Assembly (NCBI RefSeq): GCF_000165835.1
Contig: NC_014640.1
Span: 5,704,001 to 5,768,000, forward strand
Direction of reading: 5' to 3'
Origin: Achromobacter xylosoxidans A8
GTDB taxonomy: Bacteria; Pseudomonadota; Gammaproteobacteria; Burkholderiales; Burkholderiaceae_B
Length of the DNA stretch: 64,000 bases
Part shown: in pieces, positions 42,820 through 51,376 of the stretch
Position numbering within the stretch: position 1 is the stretch's first letter
How the letters are laid out: the number at the start of each line of letters is the position of its first letter
Made by a program: the position numbers and the translations under genes
Notes under the pieces: generated by a model
Told to the model about the DNA's origin: nothing
Database searches by the model: none
What the model saw: only the letters and a program-made list of their open reading frames with translations

Positions 42820-43470
42820 ATGGAAAGACTCCGAATCGTCCTGGTCGACGACCATCCCCTGGTCTTGATGGGGATGCGCGACCTGCTGGAAAAAGACCTC
42901 AATTTCGAGGTCACGGCCACCCTGCCCGGGCCAACCGCGTTGATCCAGCACCTGCAACGCGACGCGCCACACGTGGTCATCACCGACTATTCCATGCCCG
43001 GCGACGATACCTACGGCGATGGCATCCGCCTGGTCAAGTACCTGACGCGCCATTACCCGCAGGTCCAGATCGTGGTGCTGACCATGGTGTCGAATTCCAT
43101 GATCATCTCGGCGCTCTACGATGCCGGCGTGGCTGCCGTCGTACTCAAGCGCGACAATCTCAGCGAAATCATGACCGCGCTGGAAACGCTGCATGCCGGC
43201 CGCAAATACTATCCGCCGGGCTTCCAGCGCGACGGCGCGCCCGATGAGCGCAGCAAGTTCATCGGCGAACGCATCAACAGCCTGTCGCCCAAGGAATTCG
43301 AGGTGCTGCGTCATTTCATCCGCGGCGAATCCATGATGCAGGTGGCCGAGGCGCTCAAGCGCAGCGTCAAGACGGTCAGCGGCCAGAAAATCTCGGCCAT
43401 GCGCAAGCTCAACGTCCGCACCGACCAGGAACTGATCGCCTTCTGCGTGGAAAGCGAGATTTTCCAGTAG
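42820..43470 (+). CDS. RcsB-like NarL/LuxR response regulator
   Basis: Response regulator of 216 residues. The receiver has Asp10-Asp11, the phospho-acceptor Asp56 in HVVITDYSMPGDDTYGDGIR and Lys110 in AAVVLKRDN. The LuxR-type helix-turn-helix follows (LSPKEFEVLRHFIRGESMMQ and VAEALKRSVKTVSGQKISAM). The receiver loop and the C-terminal half follow enterobacterial RcsB closely. No kinase is adjacent; an orphan Hpt protein is encoded 4 kb upstream. Likely regulates envelope or surface functions, by family inference. Confidence 0.87.
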   Translation: MERLRIVLVDDHPLVLMGMRDLLEKDLNFEVTATLPGPTALIQHLQRDAPHVVITDYSMPGDDTYGDGIRLVKYLTRHYPQVQIVVLTMVSNSMIISALYDAGVAAVVLKRDNLSEIMTALETLHAGRKYYPPGFQRDGAPDERSKFIGERINSLSPKEFEVLRHFIRGESMMQVAEALKRSVKTVSGQKISAMRKLNVRTDQELIAFCVESEIFQ

Positions 43471-43511
43471 GCTTTCCGTCTTTTGCAGAAATTCAGGCAG
43501 GAACGCGCGGC

Positions 43512-44207
43512 ATGACACAAGCAGCAATCGGGACAGTGACGGGCCAGGAAGTGGACCGCAAGATGATGCAGGCCTTGATCGAACAGTCCGCCGGGCGCGC
43601 GCTGTCGTTCCAGGACTGCGACTTCCAGGACGCCGATTTCTCGCGCCTGGATTTGCGCGGCGCGCAACTGACGGCCTGCGCCATCGCGGGAGCCTCCTTT
43701 CAGGGCGCCAACCTGGCGGACTCGGCCTGGCTGCGCTGCCGCGGCGGCCAGGTCAACTTCGCCTCGTGCGACGCCAGCGACGCCGTCTTCGAAAATTGCG
43801 ATCTCAACAATGCCAACTGGCGTCGTGCACGGCTGGCTGCGGCCCGTTTCCAGGGCTGCAAGCTCACCGGCAGCGATTTCGACGGCATCGCCTGCCTGGG
43901 CTGGTCCCTGCGGGAATGCCTGCTGGTCGGCGCGCTGCTGCGCGGCCTGTCGTTTCGCAAGAGCGACGTGCAGCAGCTGGACTTCTCTGATGCCGACCTG
44001 ACCGGCAGCGATTTCCGCGACACCGTATTCCATGGCGGCAGCCTGCGCAACGCCGTCCTGAAGAACGTACGCTTCGAAGGCGCGGACCTGCGCGAAGCCG
44101 ACCTCGGCGGCCTGGACCTGAACTCGGCCGCGCGCCTGGCCGGCGCCACCATATCCAAGACTCAGGCGGCGGCGCTATTGGCCGAACTACGCATCAGCGT
44201 GATCTGA
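43512..44207 (+). CDS. Pentapeptide-repeat protein
   Basis: Protein of 231 residues. After a 40-residue lead, the rest is a right-handed quadrilateral beta-helix of A(D/N)LxX-type repeats, for example DADFSRLDLRGAQLTACAIA, GASFQGANLADSAWL, FRKSDVQQLDFSDADLTGSD and ADLREADLGGLDL. The start has AGGAA about 9 bases upstream. It follows the RcsB-like gene by 41 bases on the same strand and may be co-transcribed. The function of such proteins ranges from DNA mimicry to effector activity; none can be assigned. Confidence 0.85.
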   Translation: MTQAAIGTVTGQEVDRKMMQALIEQSAGRALSFQDCDFQDADFSRLDLRGAQLTACAIAGASFQGANLADSAWLRCRGGQVNFASCDASDAVFENCDLNNANWRRARLAAARFQGCKLTGSDFDGIACLGWSLRECLLVGALLRGLSFRKSDVQQLDFSDADLTGSDFRDTVFHGGSLRNAVLKNVRFEGADLREADLGGLDLNSAARLAGATISKTQAAALLAELRISVI

Positions 44208-45182
44208 GGCGCGCTGGCTGCGGCGGACGAAGCGCTGCTCGACCACCACGCTGCCCCACTGCCTGCCTTCGGATTCCTCGGCCAGGGTGAAGCCCCCAGC
44301 CTCGTAGAGGTGCCTGGCGGCGTCCAGCCCCTTGAAGGTCCACAAGTAGGTTTCATCGTAGTTCGCGTCGGCAAAGGCCAGGGCCCGTGCCAGCAGCGCG
44401 CGGCCCACGCCCATGCCGCGCAGCGACTCGTCAACGATGAACCAGCGCAGGTGCGCCTGGCGCTTGGCCAGATCGCCATCGATGACGATGGAAGCCAGCG
44501 TCCTGCCGTTGTCCACGTACAGCCAGATGTTCTTGCCGGCGGCGGACAGGCTTTCGGCAAATTCGGCCAGCTGGGTCGCCACCTTGCGTTCGAAGTACAC
44601 GCCGAATCCCGAGGCCTGTGCGTAATAGCGCGCATGCAGGCTGGCCACGTCGCCGATGCAGCCAGGCAGATAGCCGGCGCGGATCTGGTCTTCGATGCCG
44701 CTGGCGGCGGCAGGCGCGGTGTTGGGGTTCTCGTGCGACAGGGCGTCGGCATAGAGCGAGAGGAACCGTATCAGCGACTGCTGGTCCGCCGGCGCCAGCT
44801 GCCGCAAGGCGCGCGACACCTGGTCCGTGGCGAACTGGTCGATCTGGGCGCGCAGCTGGTTCCCCGCCTCGCTCAAGTGCAGCCGCGACGAGCGAGCGTC
44901 TTCGCTGTCGGCCTCGCGCGTCAGCAGTCCGGCAGACTCCAGCTTGGCGACCTGACGGCTGGTATTGGACTTGTCCAGCCTGAGGATGGCCGCCAGGTCG
45001 CGCGCCTGGATGCCGGGCTGCAGCCCGATCTCGATGATGGCGTGGACCGCGGACGGCGCCAGTTCGCTGCCTGCCAGCGAACTGCGCATGAAGCCCAGTT
45101 CGCGCACCAGTTTGCGGGAGAACTCCCGCAGGTCCCGGATGGTCTGGTCGCGGGATTGGACGGGGGGGTCGATGAGATCCAT
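44187..45182 (-). CDS. MarR-GNAT fusion protein
   Basis: Protein of 331 residues joining an N-terminal MarR DNA-binding domain (GLQPGIQARDLAAILRLDKS followed by NTSRQVAKLESAGLLTREAD, residues 1-150) to a C-terminal GNAT acetyltransferase domain (residues 165-320). The GNAT part contains RWFIVDESLRGMGVGRALLA, the acetyl-CoA loop R-G-M-G-V-G-R. Such fusions may sense an acetyl acceptor. Two palindromes matching each other lie 15 and 38 bases upstream of the start. The 3' end overlaps the pentapeptide-repeat gene by 21 bases. Confidence 0.87.
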   Translation of the reverse strand: MDLIDPPVQSRDQTIRDLREFSRKLVRELGFMRSSLAGSELAPSAVHAIIEIGLQPGIQARDLAAILRLDKSNTSRQVAKLESAGLLTREADSEDARSSRLHLSEAGNQLRAQIDQFATDQVSRALRQLAPADQQSLIRFLSLYADALSHENPNTAPAAASGIEDQIRAGYLPGCIGDVASLHARYYAQASGFGVYFERKVATQLAEFAESLSAAGKNIWLYVDNGRTLASIVIDGDLAKRQAHLRWFIVDESLRGMGVGRALLARALAFADANYDETYLWTFKGLDAARHLYEAGGFTLAEESEGRQWGSVVVEQRFVRRSQRASDHADA

Positions 45183-45196
45183 GGCGCGCCTTTAAA

Positions 45197-45211
45197 GTTG
45201 CGGTTCGCAAC
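45197..45211. promoter_or_regulatory. MarR-type operator 1
   Basis: GTTGCG-GTT-CGCAAC, a perfect 6-base dyad, 15 bases upstream of the MarR-GNAT start codon. A similar dyad lies 22 bases further upstream centre-to-centre. Autoregulation is inferred. Confidence 0.68.
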
Positions 45212-45219
45212 CAATATAC

Positions 45220-45232
45220 TTGCGAAACGCAA
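45220..45232. promoter_or_regulatory. MarR-type operator 2
   Basis: TTGCG-AAA-CGCAA, a 5-base dyad with the same half-site as operator 1. The two-turn spacing suggests two MarR dimers on the same face of the DNA. Confidence 0.62.
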
Positions 45233-45268
45233 CCAACTCAACAATTTTATCGGCGTCCCTGCCGCGGC

Positions 45269-45913
45269 CTACTTGGGCCGCTTGAAGCCCGCGCGCGCCG
45301 CCTCGACCGCCTGGCGGCAGACGCAGCCGCTCATATGGTCGTTGACCATGCCCACAGCCTGCATGAAGGCATACATGGTCGTCGGCCCGACAAAGGTCCA
45401 GCCACGCTTTTTCAGTTCGCGCGACAGAGCCGCCGACGCTGGCGAGGTCGGATTGCCATTCCAGTAATCCAGGTCCACCGTCGCGGGCCGGTCCTGGACC
45501 GGCGGCTCATGGCGCCAGAGCCAGGCCGACAGCGAACCCGACTCATCGGCCAGGGCCTGCGCGCGCTTGGCGTTGTTGATGGCGGACAGGATCTTGCTGC
45601 GGTTGCGCACGATGCCGGCGTCACCCATCAGGCGTTCTACGTCACGCTCGGTGTAGCGCGCCACCCGCTCGAAATCGAAGTCGTCGAAGGCCGCGCGGAA
45701 CGCTTCGCGCTTGCGCAAGATCGTGATCCAGGCCATGCCGGCCTGAAAACCCTCCAGGCAGATTTTCTCGTACAGGCGGCGGTCGTCCGCCACCGGCATG
45801 CCCCATTCGTGGTCGTGATAGTCGGGCATGGACGGCTGCCAGAAGCAGCGCGCCGCGCCCTGCCCGTCCGTGATCAGGCCTGGATTGGTCGGGCTCATCT
45901 CGTTGGTCTTCAT
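45269..45913 (-). CDS. tag: DNA-3-methyladenine glycosylase I
   Basis: Base-excision repair enzyme of 214 residues that removes 3-methyladenine from alkylated DNA. The sequence runs CFWQPSMPDYHDHEWGMPV, ICLEGFQAGMAWITILRKRE, DAGIVRNRSKILSAINNAKR and LKKRGWTFVGPTTMYAFMQA. VNDHMSGCVC gives the zinc-snap His and Cys. It lies 8 bases after the lprI-like gene on the same strand. An alternative start is the ATG at 45898. Confidence 0.92.
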   Translation of the reverse strand: MKTNEMSPTNPGLITDGQGAARCFWQPSMPDYHDHEWGMPVADDRRLYEKICLEGFQAGMAWITILRKREAFRAAFDDFDFERVARYTERDVERLMGDAGIVRNRSKILSAINNAKRAQALADESGSLSAWLWRHEPPVQDRPATVDLDYWNGNPTSPASAALSRELKKRGWTFVGPTTMYAFMQAVGMVNDHMSGCVCRQAVEAARAGFKRPK

Positions 45914-45921
45914 GCGGTGGC

Positions 45922-46332
45922 TTACTGCTTGCCCGGCACCGGGCAGCTCAGATCGCCTTCCTCGCACTTCAAGTAGGCCCGCAATTCCTTGGTGCGCGCC
46001 TGCGTCAGCTTGTCCAGGCACAGACTCAGCGTCATGGGATAGGCGCTGCCGCCGGACGTGCTGCTGGACGCAAAGGCGCACTCCGCGTCGCGGAAGAACA
46101 GCCAGGCCTTCTGGGCGGCATGCAGCTGGGTCGTCGCGTCCCGGTCGTTCTTCAGGCGCGCGCCCACCTCCTTGTAGGCGGCGTTCAAGGCGGCGTCGGA
46201 CTTGCGGTACGCCTGGTCGGCGCACAGGCTCATGTCCGTCTGCGTGGCCGCGTTGCCGCAGTCCAGCGGCTGCGCCTGCGCGTTGGCGGCCAGCGCAAGC
46301 GCGGCAGCGGCGGTCATGATGGCGATACGCAT
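45922..46332 (-). CDS. LprI-family lysozyme-inhibitor-like lipoprotein/periplasmic protein
   Basis: Exported protein of 136 residues. The signal peptide ends at ANAQAQPLDC. The LprI domain pattern is CGNAATQTDMSLCADQAYRK ... LHAAQKAWLFFRDAECAFAS ... SLCLDKLTQARTKELRAYL, with four to six cysteines for disulphides. A very strong AGGAGG ribosome site precedes the ATG. The Mycobacterium relative inhibits lysozyme; other members are of unknown role. It forms a probable two-gene operon with tag. Confidence 0.87.
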   Translation of the reverse strand: MRIAIMTAAAALALAANAQAQPLDCGNAATQTDMSLCADQAYRKSDAALNAAYKEVGARLKNDRDATTQLHAAQKAWLFFRDAECAFASSSTSGGSAYPMTLSLCLDKLTQARTKELRAYLKCEEGDLSCPVPGKQ

Positions 46333-46432
46333 GGAATTCCTCCTGTGTGACTGGGTGAACCCGGAAAGTGTCGCATGGAACAATGACCCCATGCAGCGGC
46401 GGCTCCGTCGCCGGTGGCCTAAGATGGCGGCT

Positions 46433-47251
46433 ATGAAGATCCAACTGCTCTCAGACTTGCACCTTGAAACCGACCCGGACTTCCTGGCGCGGCCCGCGCC
46501 CGGCGCCGATCTGCTGGTGCTGGCCGGAGACATAGGCTCCTACCGCCGCGGCTCGCTCATGACGGGGACCGACTTCGGCCTGGGCAGCTATGCGCCGCAC
46601 AAGGGCTGGCCCACGCCCGTGGTGTACGTGCCTGGCAACCACGAGTACGACAACGTGGATTTCGACGAAACCCACGAGCGGCTGCGCGGGCTCTGCGAGG
46701 AACTCGGCATCCACTGGCTGGAACGCGAAACACTGGTGGTCGATGGGGTGCGCTTCATCGGCACCACGCTGTGGACGGATTTCGACGCGCTGGCAGCCCC
46801 CGGCGACACGGTGGGCGCGGCCCTGAAAAAGCGCGAAAAAGCTTTCCGCGCGGCCGACTTCTACCTGGAAAAGGCCGAGATGCGCCGCAACGGCGCGCCC
46901 TTCATGGCCGAGCAAATGCGCGAGCAGGGGCTGCTTTGCCAGCAATGGCTGCAGGACGCCCTGCGCGTGCCCCACGACGGCCCGACCGTGGCCATCACCC
47001 ACTTCGCCCCCACGCTGGCAAGCGCCGATCCGCGCTACGGCGTCACCCCGGGCACCGCAGGGTTCTGCAATGCCCTGGACGCCCTGCTGCCCCTGGCCGA
47101 CGTCTGGATGCACGGCCATCTCCACTGCCCGCAGGACTACGTGAAGGATGGCTGCCGCATCGTGGCCAATCCGCTGGGCTACGCCAAGAAGGGAGAGCAG
47201 CAGGACTTCGCGCCGGATCGGCTGTGGGAGGTAGCGGCGCCTAGAACTTGA
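46433..47251 (+). CDS. Calcineurin-like metallophosphoesterase
   Basis: Hydrolase of 272 residues with the five metallophosphoesterase motifs: LSDLHLE, LAGDIG, VPGNHEYD, ITHFAPT and MHGHLH. The substrate is unknown; a cytoplasmic phosphodiesterase is likely because there is no signal peptide. It is divergent from the lprI-tag operon. An in-frame ATG three codons earlier (46424) cannot be excluded. The 3' end overlaps the convergent receptor gene by 11 bases. Confidence 0.88.
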   Translation: MKIQLLSDLHLETDPDFLARPAPGADLLVLAGDIGSYRRGSLMTGTDFGLGSYAPHKGWPTPVVYVPGNHEYDNVDFDETHERLRGLCEELGIHWLERETLVVDGVRFIGTTLWTDFDALAAPGDTVGAALKKREKAFRAADFYLEKAEMRRNGAPFMAEQMREQGLLCQQWLQDALRVPHDGPTVAITHFAPTLASADPRYGVTPGTAGFCNALDALLPLADVWMHGHLHCPQDYVKDGCRIVANPLGYAKKGEQQDFAPDRLWEVAAPRT

Positions 47252-49430
47252 GACTTGCGCTCAAGGCATAGGTGCGAGGATCGCCCGCCTTCACGTAGTC
47301 CGGGGATTGGTACAGCCAGTAGCGCTTGTCCGCCAGGTTGTTGATGCCCGCGCGGAACGTGGTTTCGTAGCCGTAGATGCGCGTGTCGTAGGTGGCGCCG
47401 ATGTTGACGATGGCGTAGTCGGGTACCTGGACCGCGTTGGAAGCGCCCAGCATGGTGCTGCCGGTGTATTTCACGTCGGCCCTGAGCTTCAGGCCAGGCA
47501 GCTGCGGCACCGAGTATGCGACCTGGGCGGCGGCGACGAACTTGGGTGCGCCCGCGACGCGGTTGCCAGTGAAGCTGGAGCCCTTCTTGTATTCGGTGTC
47601 CAGGAACATCAGGCTGCCGCCCACGTTCCAGCTCGTGGCGATGCGCGTGGACGCTCCCAACTCCAGGCCTTGATAGATCGACTTGCCGTCCTGCACCAGC
47701 TCATTGGCGGCATTGGTGTATTCCGCCTTCTTCTCGATGCGGAACAGCGCAGCCGTGGCCGCCCAGCCATCCTGGTTGGTCTTGATGCCCAGTTCGTACT
47801 GCTTGCTCTTGAGCGGGTCCAATAGCGCGCCGTAGTTGGCATAGGTATTGCCCACCGACGCCCCCGGCTCCAGCGATTCGATGTAGCTGGCATAGGCCAT
47901 GGTCTGCGGCGTGATGTTGTACATCAGCGCCACCGTCGGCGTCAGCACGCCGTTCTTGTCGTAGCGCGAATTGCGCGCCCCCGCCGCATCGAAGCCGACC
48001 TGCTCGTAGTTGGTATAGCGCAGACCGCCCAGCACGGACCAGCCGCCGGTCAGGTCTATGGTGTCGCTGGCGAACAGCGCCTTCTGCGTGATCTCGGCAG
48101 CGCGATACAGGTCCAGGCTGCCCTGGCTGTAGTAGGTGTTGGTGTTCTGGGAGCGCAGATTGCCCGTGCCTTGCAGCTGATACACGCCGTTGACGCTGTA
48201 GTCGTTCTTCTGCTTCTGCCATGACGCGCCGGCCACTACCTGATGCTTCAAGGGGCCGGTGTTGAACTTGCCTTCGACCATGCCCTGCCATTGGTTGTAG
48301 GCATAGGCTTCGCCGTAGTCCGAGCGGTAATCCTGGTAATCGCCCGCCTGGTTCTGCAGGAACAGCACCGATTCATTGCGGCGGGTCCGGGTGGAGCTGT
48401 AGCTGTAGTCGGTGCGCACTGACCAGTCGGAAGACAACTGGTACTTCAACCCGGTCGAATAAAAGCGGAATTTGTTGTCGGCATACGGGCCCTCGCCCAC
48501 CAATCTGCCGTTGTCGTTGCGCACCGGCGACGGCAACTCCGAACCCGCCATCTGGCCCGCGTAGATGGTCGGCTCCTGGCCGATCGCCTTGCGGTCCTGG
48601 TAGATCGACTGGAAGTCCCAACTCAGCTTGTCGGTCAGGCGCGCATCCAGCGCCAGCGACACCGAATCCCGGTACAGCGAACCGCCGTTGTAGGTATTGC
48701 CCTCTTCATGCGTGGCGTTCAGGCGATAGCCGAACCTGCCCTCGCCGCCCACGCGTCCGCCCAGATCGACGTGCTCGCGCAAGAGTCCCTTGGACACATA
48801 GCCCAGTTCAATGCTGCGCACCGGCTCATCGGTCGGTTTCTTGGTGACGTAGTTGATCAGTCCACCTGGCGAACCGAAGCCGTACATGAAACCAGACGCG
48901 CCCTTGAGCAGGTCGATCTGCTCGAAGTGCTCGTAGGGCAAGGTTGTGACGTAGCTAAGGAAGGGCTTGCCGTCGATGCGGTAGGAATTCTGCCAATCCA
49001 GCGGCAGGCCGCGCACGCTCAGATAGCTCGCCCAGGCGCCGTAGGAGGCGCTGTTGTCGGTGACCGATGCGTCCAGGGCGAACACGTCGCCCAGCTTGCG
49101 GACCTGCCGCTCTTCGATATCCGCGGCGGTGACCACGGCCGTGGAAAACGGCGTCTCCAGCTGGCTGCGGTTGCCCAGCGCCCCACTGTTTACTGGCGCA
49201 GACAGATGCTCTAGCGTGTCGTCCACCGAGGTCGCGTTGACGGTCACTGCGGGCAACTGGGCCACGCCTTGCGTATCCCCCGCGCCCTTGGGCGGCGGCA
49301 CGCCGGCAGCCTGGGCATGGACGCCCGCGGAATGGACGATGCCCAGGGTCAGGGCTAGGGCATAGGGCGCAACTGCATGCCGCGCGTGCTTGCGCGCGCG
49401 GCACTTCCTGGCGGAAGCGGGACGGACCAC
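47241..49430 (-). CDS. TonB-dependent siderophore receptor
   Basis: Outer-membrane receptor of 729 residues without an STN domain, so a plain transporter. The signal peptide ends near residue 40 (VHAQAAG). A plug follows with ETPFSTAVVTAADIEERQVR and KGASGFMYGFGSPGGLINYV, then a barrel ending YALSASLKF. The GTG at 49430 has GGAG 8 bases upstream. An AT-rich leader with Fur-type half-sites lies just ahead. It is not accompanied by signalling or siderophore-synthesis genes. Confidence 0.92.
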   Translation of the reverse strand: MVRPASARKCRARKHARHAVAPYALALTLGIVHSAGVHAQAAGVPPPKGAGDTQGVAQLPAVTVNATSVDDTLEHLSAPVNSGALGNRSQLETPFSTAVVTAADIEERQVRKLGDVFALDASVTDNSASYGAWASYLSVRGLPLDWQNSYRIDGKPFLSYVTTLPYEHFEQIDLLKGASGFMYGFGSPGGLINYVTKKPTDEPVRSIELGYVSKGLLREHVDLGGRVGGEGRFGYRLNATHEEGNTYNGGSLYRDSVSLALDARLTDKLSWDFQSIYQDRKAIGQEPTIYAGQMAGSELPSPVRNDNGRLVGEGPYADNKFRFYSTGLKYQLSSDWSVRTDYSYSSTRTRRNESVLFLQNQAGDYQDYRSDYGEAYAYNQWQGMVEGKFNTGPLKHQVVAGASWQKQKNDYSVNGVYQLQGTGNLRSQNTNTYYSQGSLDLYRAAEITQKALFASDTIDLTGGWSVLGGLRYTNYEQVGFDAAGARNSRYDKNGVLTPTVALMYNITPQTMAYASYIESLEPGASVGNTYANYGALLDPLKSKQYELGIKTNQDGWAATAALFRIEKKAEYTNAANELVQDGKSIYQGLELGASTRIATSWNVGGSLMFLDTEYKKGSSFTGNRVAGAPKFVAAAQVAYSVPQLPGLKLRADVKYTGSTMLGASNAVQVPDYAIVNIGATYDTRIYGYETTFRAGINNLADKRYWLYQSPDYVKAGDPRTYALSASLKF

Positions 49431-49459
49431 GTTGAATACTCCAGAGCGGGAGGGGAAGA

Positions 49460-49504
49460 AACAATTATTTTAATGAATAGGACTGATTCGCAATTTTATT
49501 ATCA
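49460..49504 (-). promoter_or_regulatory. AT-rich region with Fur-type half-sites
   Basis: Segments TTAATGAATAG, TGATTCGCAATT and a perfect right half-site ATTATCA (49498-49504) cluster within 45 bases, 30-74 bases ahead of the receptor start. TGATTCGCAATT is shared with the Fur box at 4160. No full palindrome is obvious, so the assignment is moderate at best. Confidence 0.4.
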
Positions 49505-49539
49505 ACTGAAAACTTCCCCATTCCGCTCAGGCATTGCGG

Positions 49540-49971
49540 TCACTGCTTGGACGCTTTCTCCAACTGGTCGCGCAGCCGTTCCTCCTGGGCGCGCAGCTCA
49601 GGCGTGAATTCGTCGCCGAAGTCCTCGGCCTCGTACAGCGGGCGGATTTCGATATCGGACGGGCCCGGCATTGGATTGGGACAGCGCTTGACCCACTCGA
49701 TCGCCTCTTCCAGGGAAGCGCACTCCCAGAGCCAGTAGCCGGCGATCAGCTCCTTGGTTTCGGCGAAGGGACCGTCTATCACTTGCCGGCTGCTGCCGGA
49801 AAAATGTACCCGCGCCCCCGCGGAACTCGGTTTCAGGCCGTCGCCCGCCAGCATCACGCCCGCCTTCACCAGTTCCTCGTTGAACCGCCCCATGTCCTCC
49901 AACAACTGCTGAGTAGGCATCACCGCTGCTTCGCTATCGGCGGTGGCCCTGACTTGAACCATGAATCGCAT
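49540..49971 (-). CDS. YciI/DGPF-domain protein
   Basis: Protein of 143 residues of the YCII-related DGPF family (PhnB/YciI fold). MRFMVQVRATADSEAAVMPT opens it, followed by EELVKAGVMLAGDGLKPSS, and the naming motif is QVIDGPFAETKELIAGYWL. The family often accompanies ECF sigma factors, but none is adjacent here. AAGGAG precedes the ATG. It appears to be transcribed alone, with its start region next to the terminator of the tas-like gene. Confidence 0.88.
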   Translation of the reverse strand: MRFMVQVRATADSEAAVMPTQQLLEDMGRFNEELVKAGVMLAGDGLKPSSAGARVHFSGSSRQVIDGPFAETKELIAGYWLWECASLEEAIEWVKRCPNPMPGPSDIEIRPLYEAEDFGDEFTPELRAQEERLRDQLEKASKQ

Positions 49972-50098
49972 CTCGGTCTCCTTGTGTGGATGGTGGAACT
50001 TGCATGCTCCATCGACACGACGAACCGCGCCAGGCGAAATCGACAATCGCCGCGAAAAAAAATGTATCCAAGGTCGGAGCGGCGCAACGTCCCCAATG

Positions 50099-50132
50099 AA
50101 AAAACCCATGACGCCCGGAGAGCATCATGGGT
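50099..50132 (-). terminator. Rho-independent terminator of tas-like gene
   Basis: On the minus strand ACCCATGA, a 13-base loop and TCATGGGT are followed by TTTTTT. It starts 35 bases after the stop codon of the reductase gene. Confidence 0.8.
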
Positions 50133-50166
50133 CCTGGCCCCCCTTGCGGACGGGACGCTCAGCCCG

Positions 50167-51216
50167 TCACGGCGCCGGATTCGGCTGGCGGGCGTGGATC
50201 TTGTCGATCGCCTCCAGCACTTCCGCCGACAGGGTCACGTCGATGCTGTCGATGTTCTCCTTCAGCTGCTCGACGGTGGTGGCACCGATCAGGTTACTGG
50301 TGACGAAGGGGCGCTGGTTGACCCAGGCCAGGGCCAGATGCGTAGGCGAAATGCCGTGCGCCCGCGCCAGCTCGACATAGGCGCGGGTGGCGGCCTCGGC
50401 CTGCTCGTTGCTGTAGCGGGTGAAGCGCGTGTACAGCGTCAGGCGGGCCCCGGCCGGGCGCGCGCCGTCCAGATACTTGCCGCAAAGCATGCCCATCGCC
50501 AGCGGCGAATAGGCCAGCAGGCCCACGCCTTCGTGGTGCGAGTACTCCGACAGGCCGATCTCGTAGACGCGGTTCAGCAGGCTGTAGGCGTTCTGGATGG
50601 TGGCGATGCGCGGCAGGCCCTTGTTCTCGGCATGGCGCAGGAACTGCCCCACGCCCCAGGGCGTTTCATTGGACACGCCGATGTGGCGCACCTTGCCGGC
50701 ACGCACGAAGTCCTGCAGCACCTCCAGCGTCTCCTCGATCGGCACGGTGTATTCATCCTGGACCCAGGGATAGGACAGCTTGCCGAAGGTGGCCGTCGTG
50801 CGGTCGGGCCAGTGCAACTGGTACAGGTCCAGGTAATCCGTCTGCAGGCGCTTCAGGCTGGCGTCCAGGGCCTCGGTCAAGTTCTTGCGGTCCAGGTGGG
50901 TCTTGCCGTCGCGGATGTGGCCGGGGCGCTTGGCGTCGCGCACCGGGCCCGCAACCTTGCTGGCCAGCACGATGTCCTGGCGGCGCTTGCTGCGCGCCAG
51001 CCAGGTGCCGATATAGGTCTCGGTCAAGCCTTGCGTTTCGGGTTTGGGAGGCACCGGATACATCTCGGCAACGTCAACCAGATTGATGCCACGCTCCAGG
51101 GCGTAGTCCAGCTGCTGGTGCGCCTCGGCTTCGGTGTTCTGCTCGCCCCAGGTCATGGTGCCCAGTCCGATCAGGCTGACATCCAGGTCGGTACGGCCGA
51201 GTTTGCGGTATTTCAA
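50167..51216 (-). CDS. tas: Tas-like aldo/keto reductase
   Basis: NADPH-dependent oxidoreductase of 349 residues with a TIM barrel. MKYRKLGRTDLDVSLIGLGT opens it, followed by TMTWGEQNTEAEAHQQLDYA and INLVDVAEMYPVPPKPETQG, a string characteristic of E. coli Tas. The catalytic Tyr of AEMYPV is visible and LYQLHWPDRT holds the active-site His. The ATG at 51216 begins exactly at the family start. It ends in a strong terminator. Confidence 0.92.
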   Translation of the reverse strand: MKYRKLGRTDLDVSLIGLGTMTWGEQNTEAEAHQQLDYALERGINLVDVAEMYPVPPKPETQGLTETYIGTWLARSKRRQDIVLASKVAGPVRDAKRPGHIRDGKTHLDRKNLTEALDASLKRLQTDYLDLYQLHWPDRTTATFGKLSYPWVQDEYTVPIEETLEVLQDFVRAGKVRHIGVSNETPWGVGQFLRHAENKGLPRIATIQNAYSLLNRVYEIGLSEYSHHEGVGLLAYSPLAMGMLCGKYLDGARPAGARLTLYTRFTRYSNEQAEAATRAYVELARAHGISPTHLALAWVNQRPFVTSNLIGATTVEQLKENIDSIDVTLSAEVLEAIDKIHARQPNPAP

Positions 51217-51376
51217 TTTCTGCTCCGTGCGGTGTCGCTTACAAGGGAAGCGACACCTTACTCCAAGACGGTTTTCAAGAACCTGGCAACTCGCTCCGGC
51301 TGCGGGTTATTCGCCCCTTGCCCGCCGCATTCCTCTCGGCATACGCTTTATCCCCAAATAACCACCAGGAATCGAC

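Noticed and set aside
49540..49971. YciI protein as part of an ECF sigma module
   Set aside because: The family often pairs with ECF sigma factors, but no sigma gene is adjacent here.
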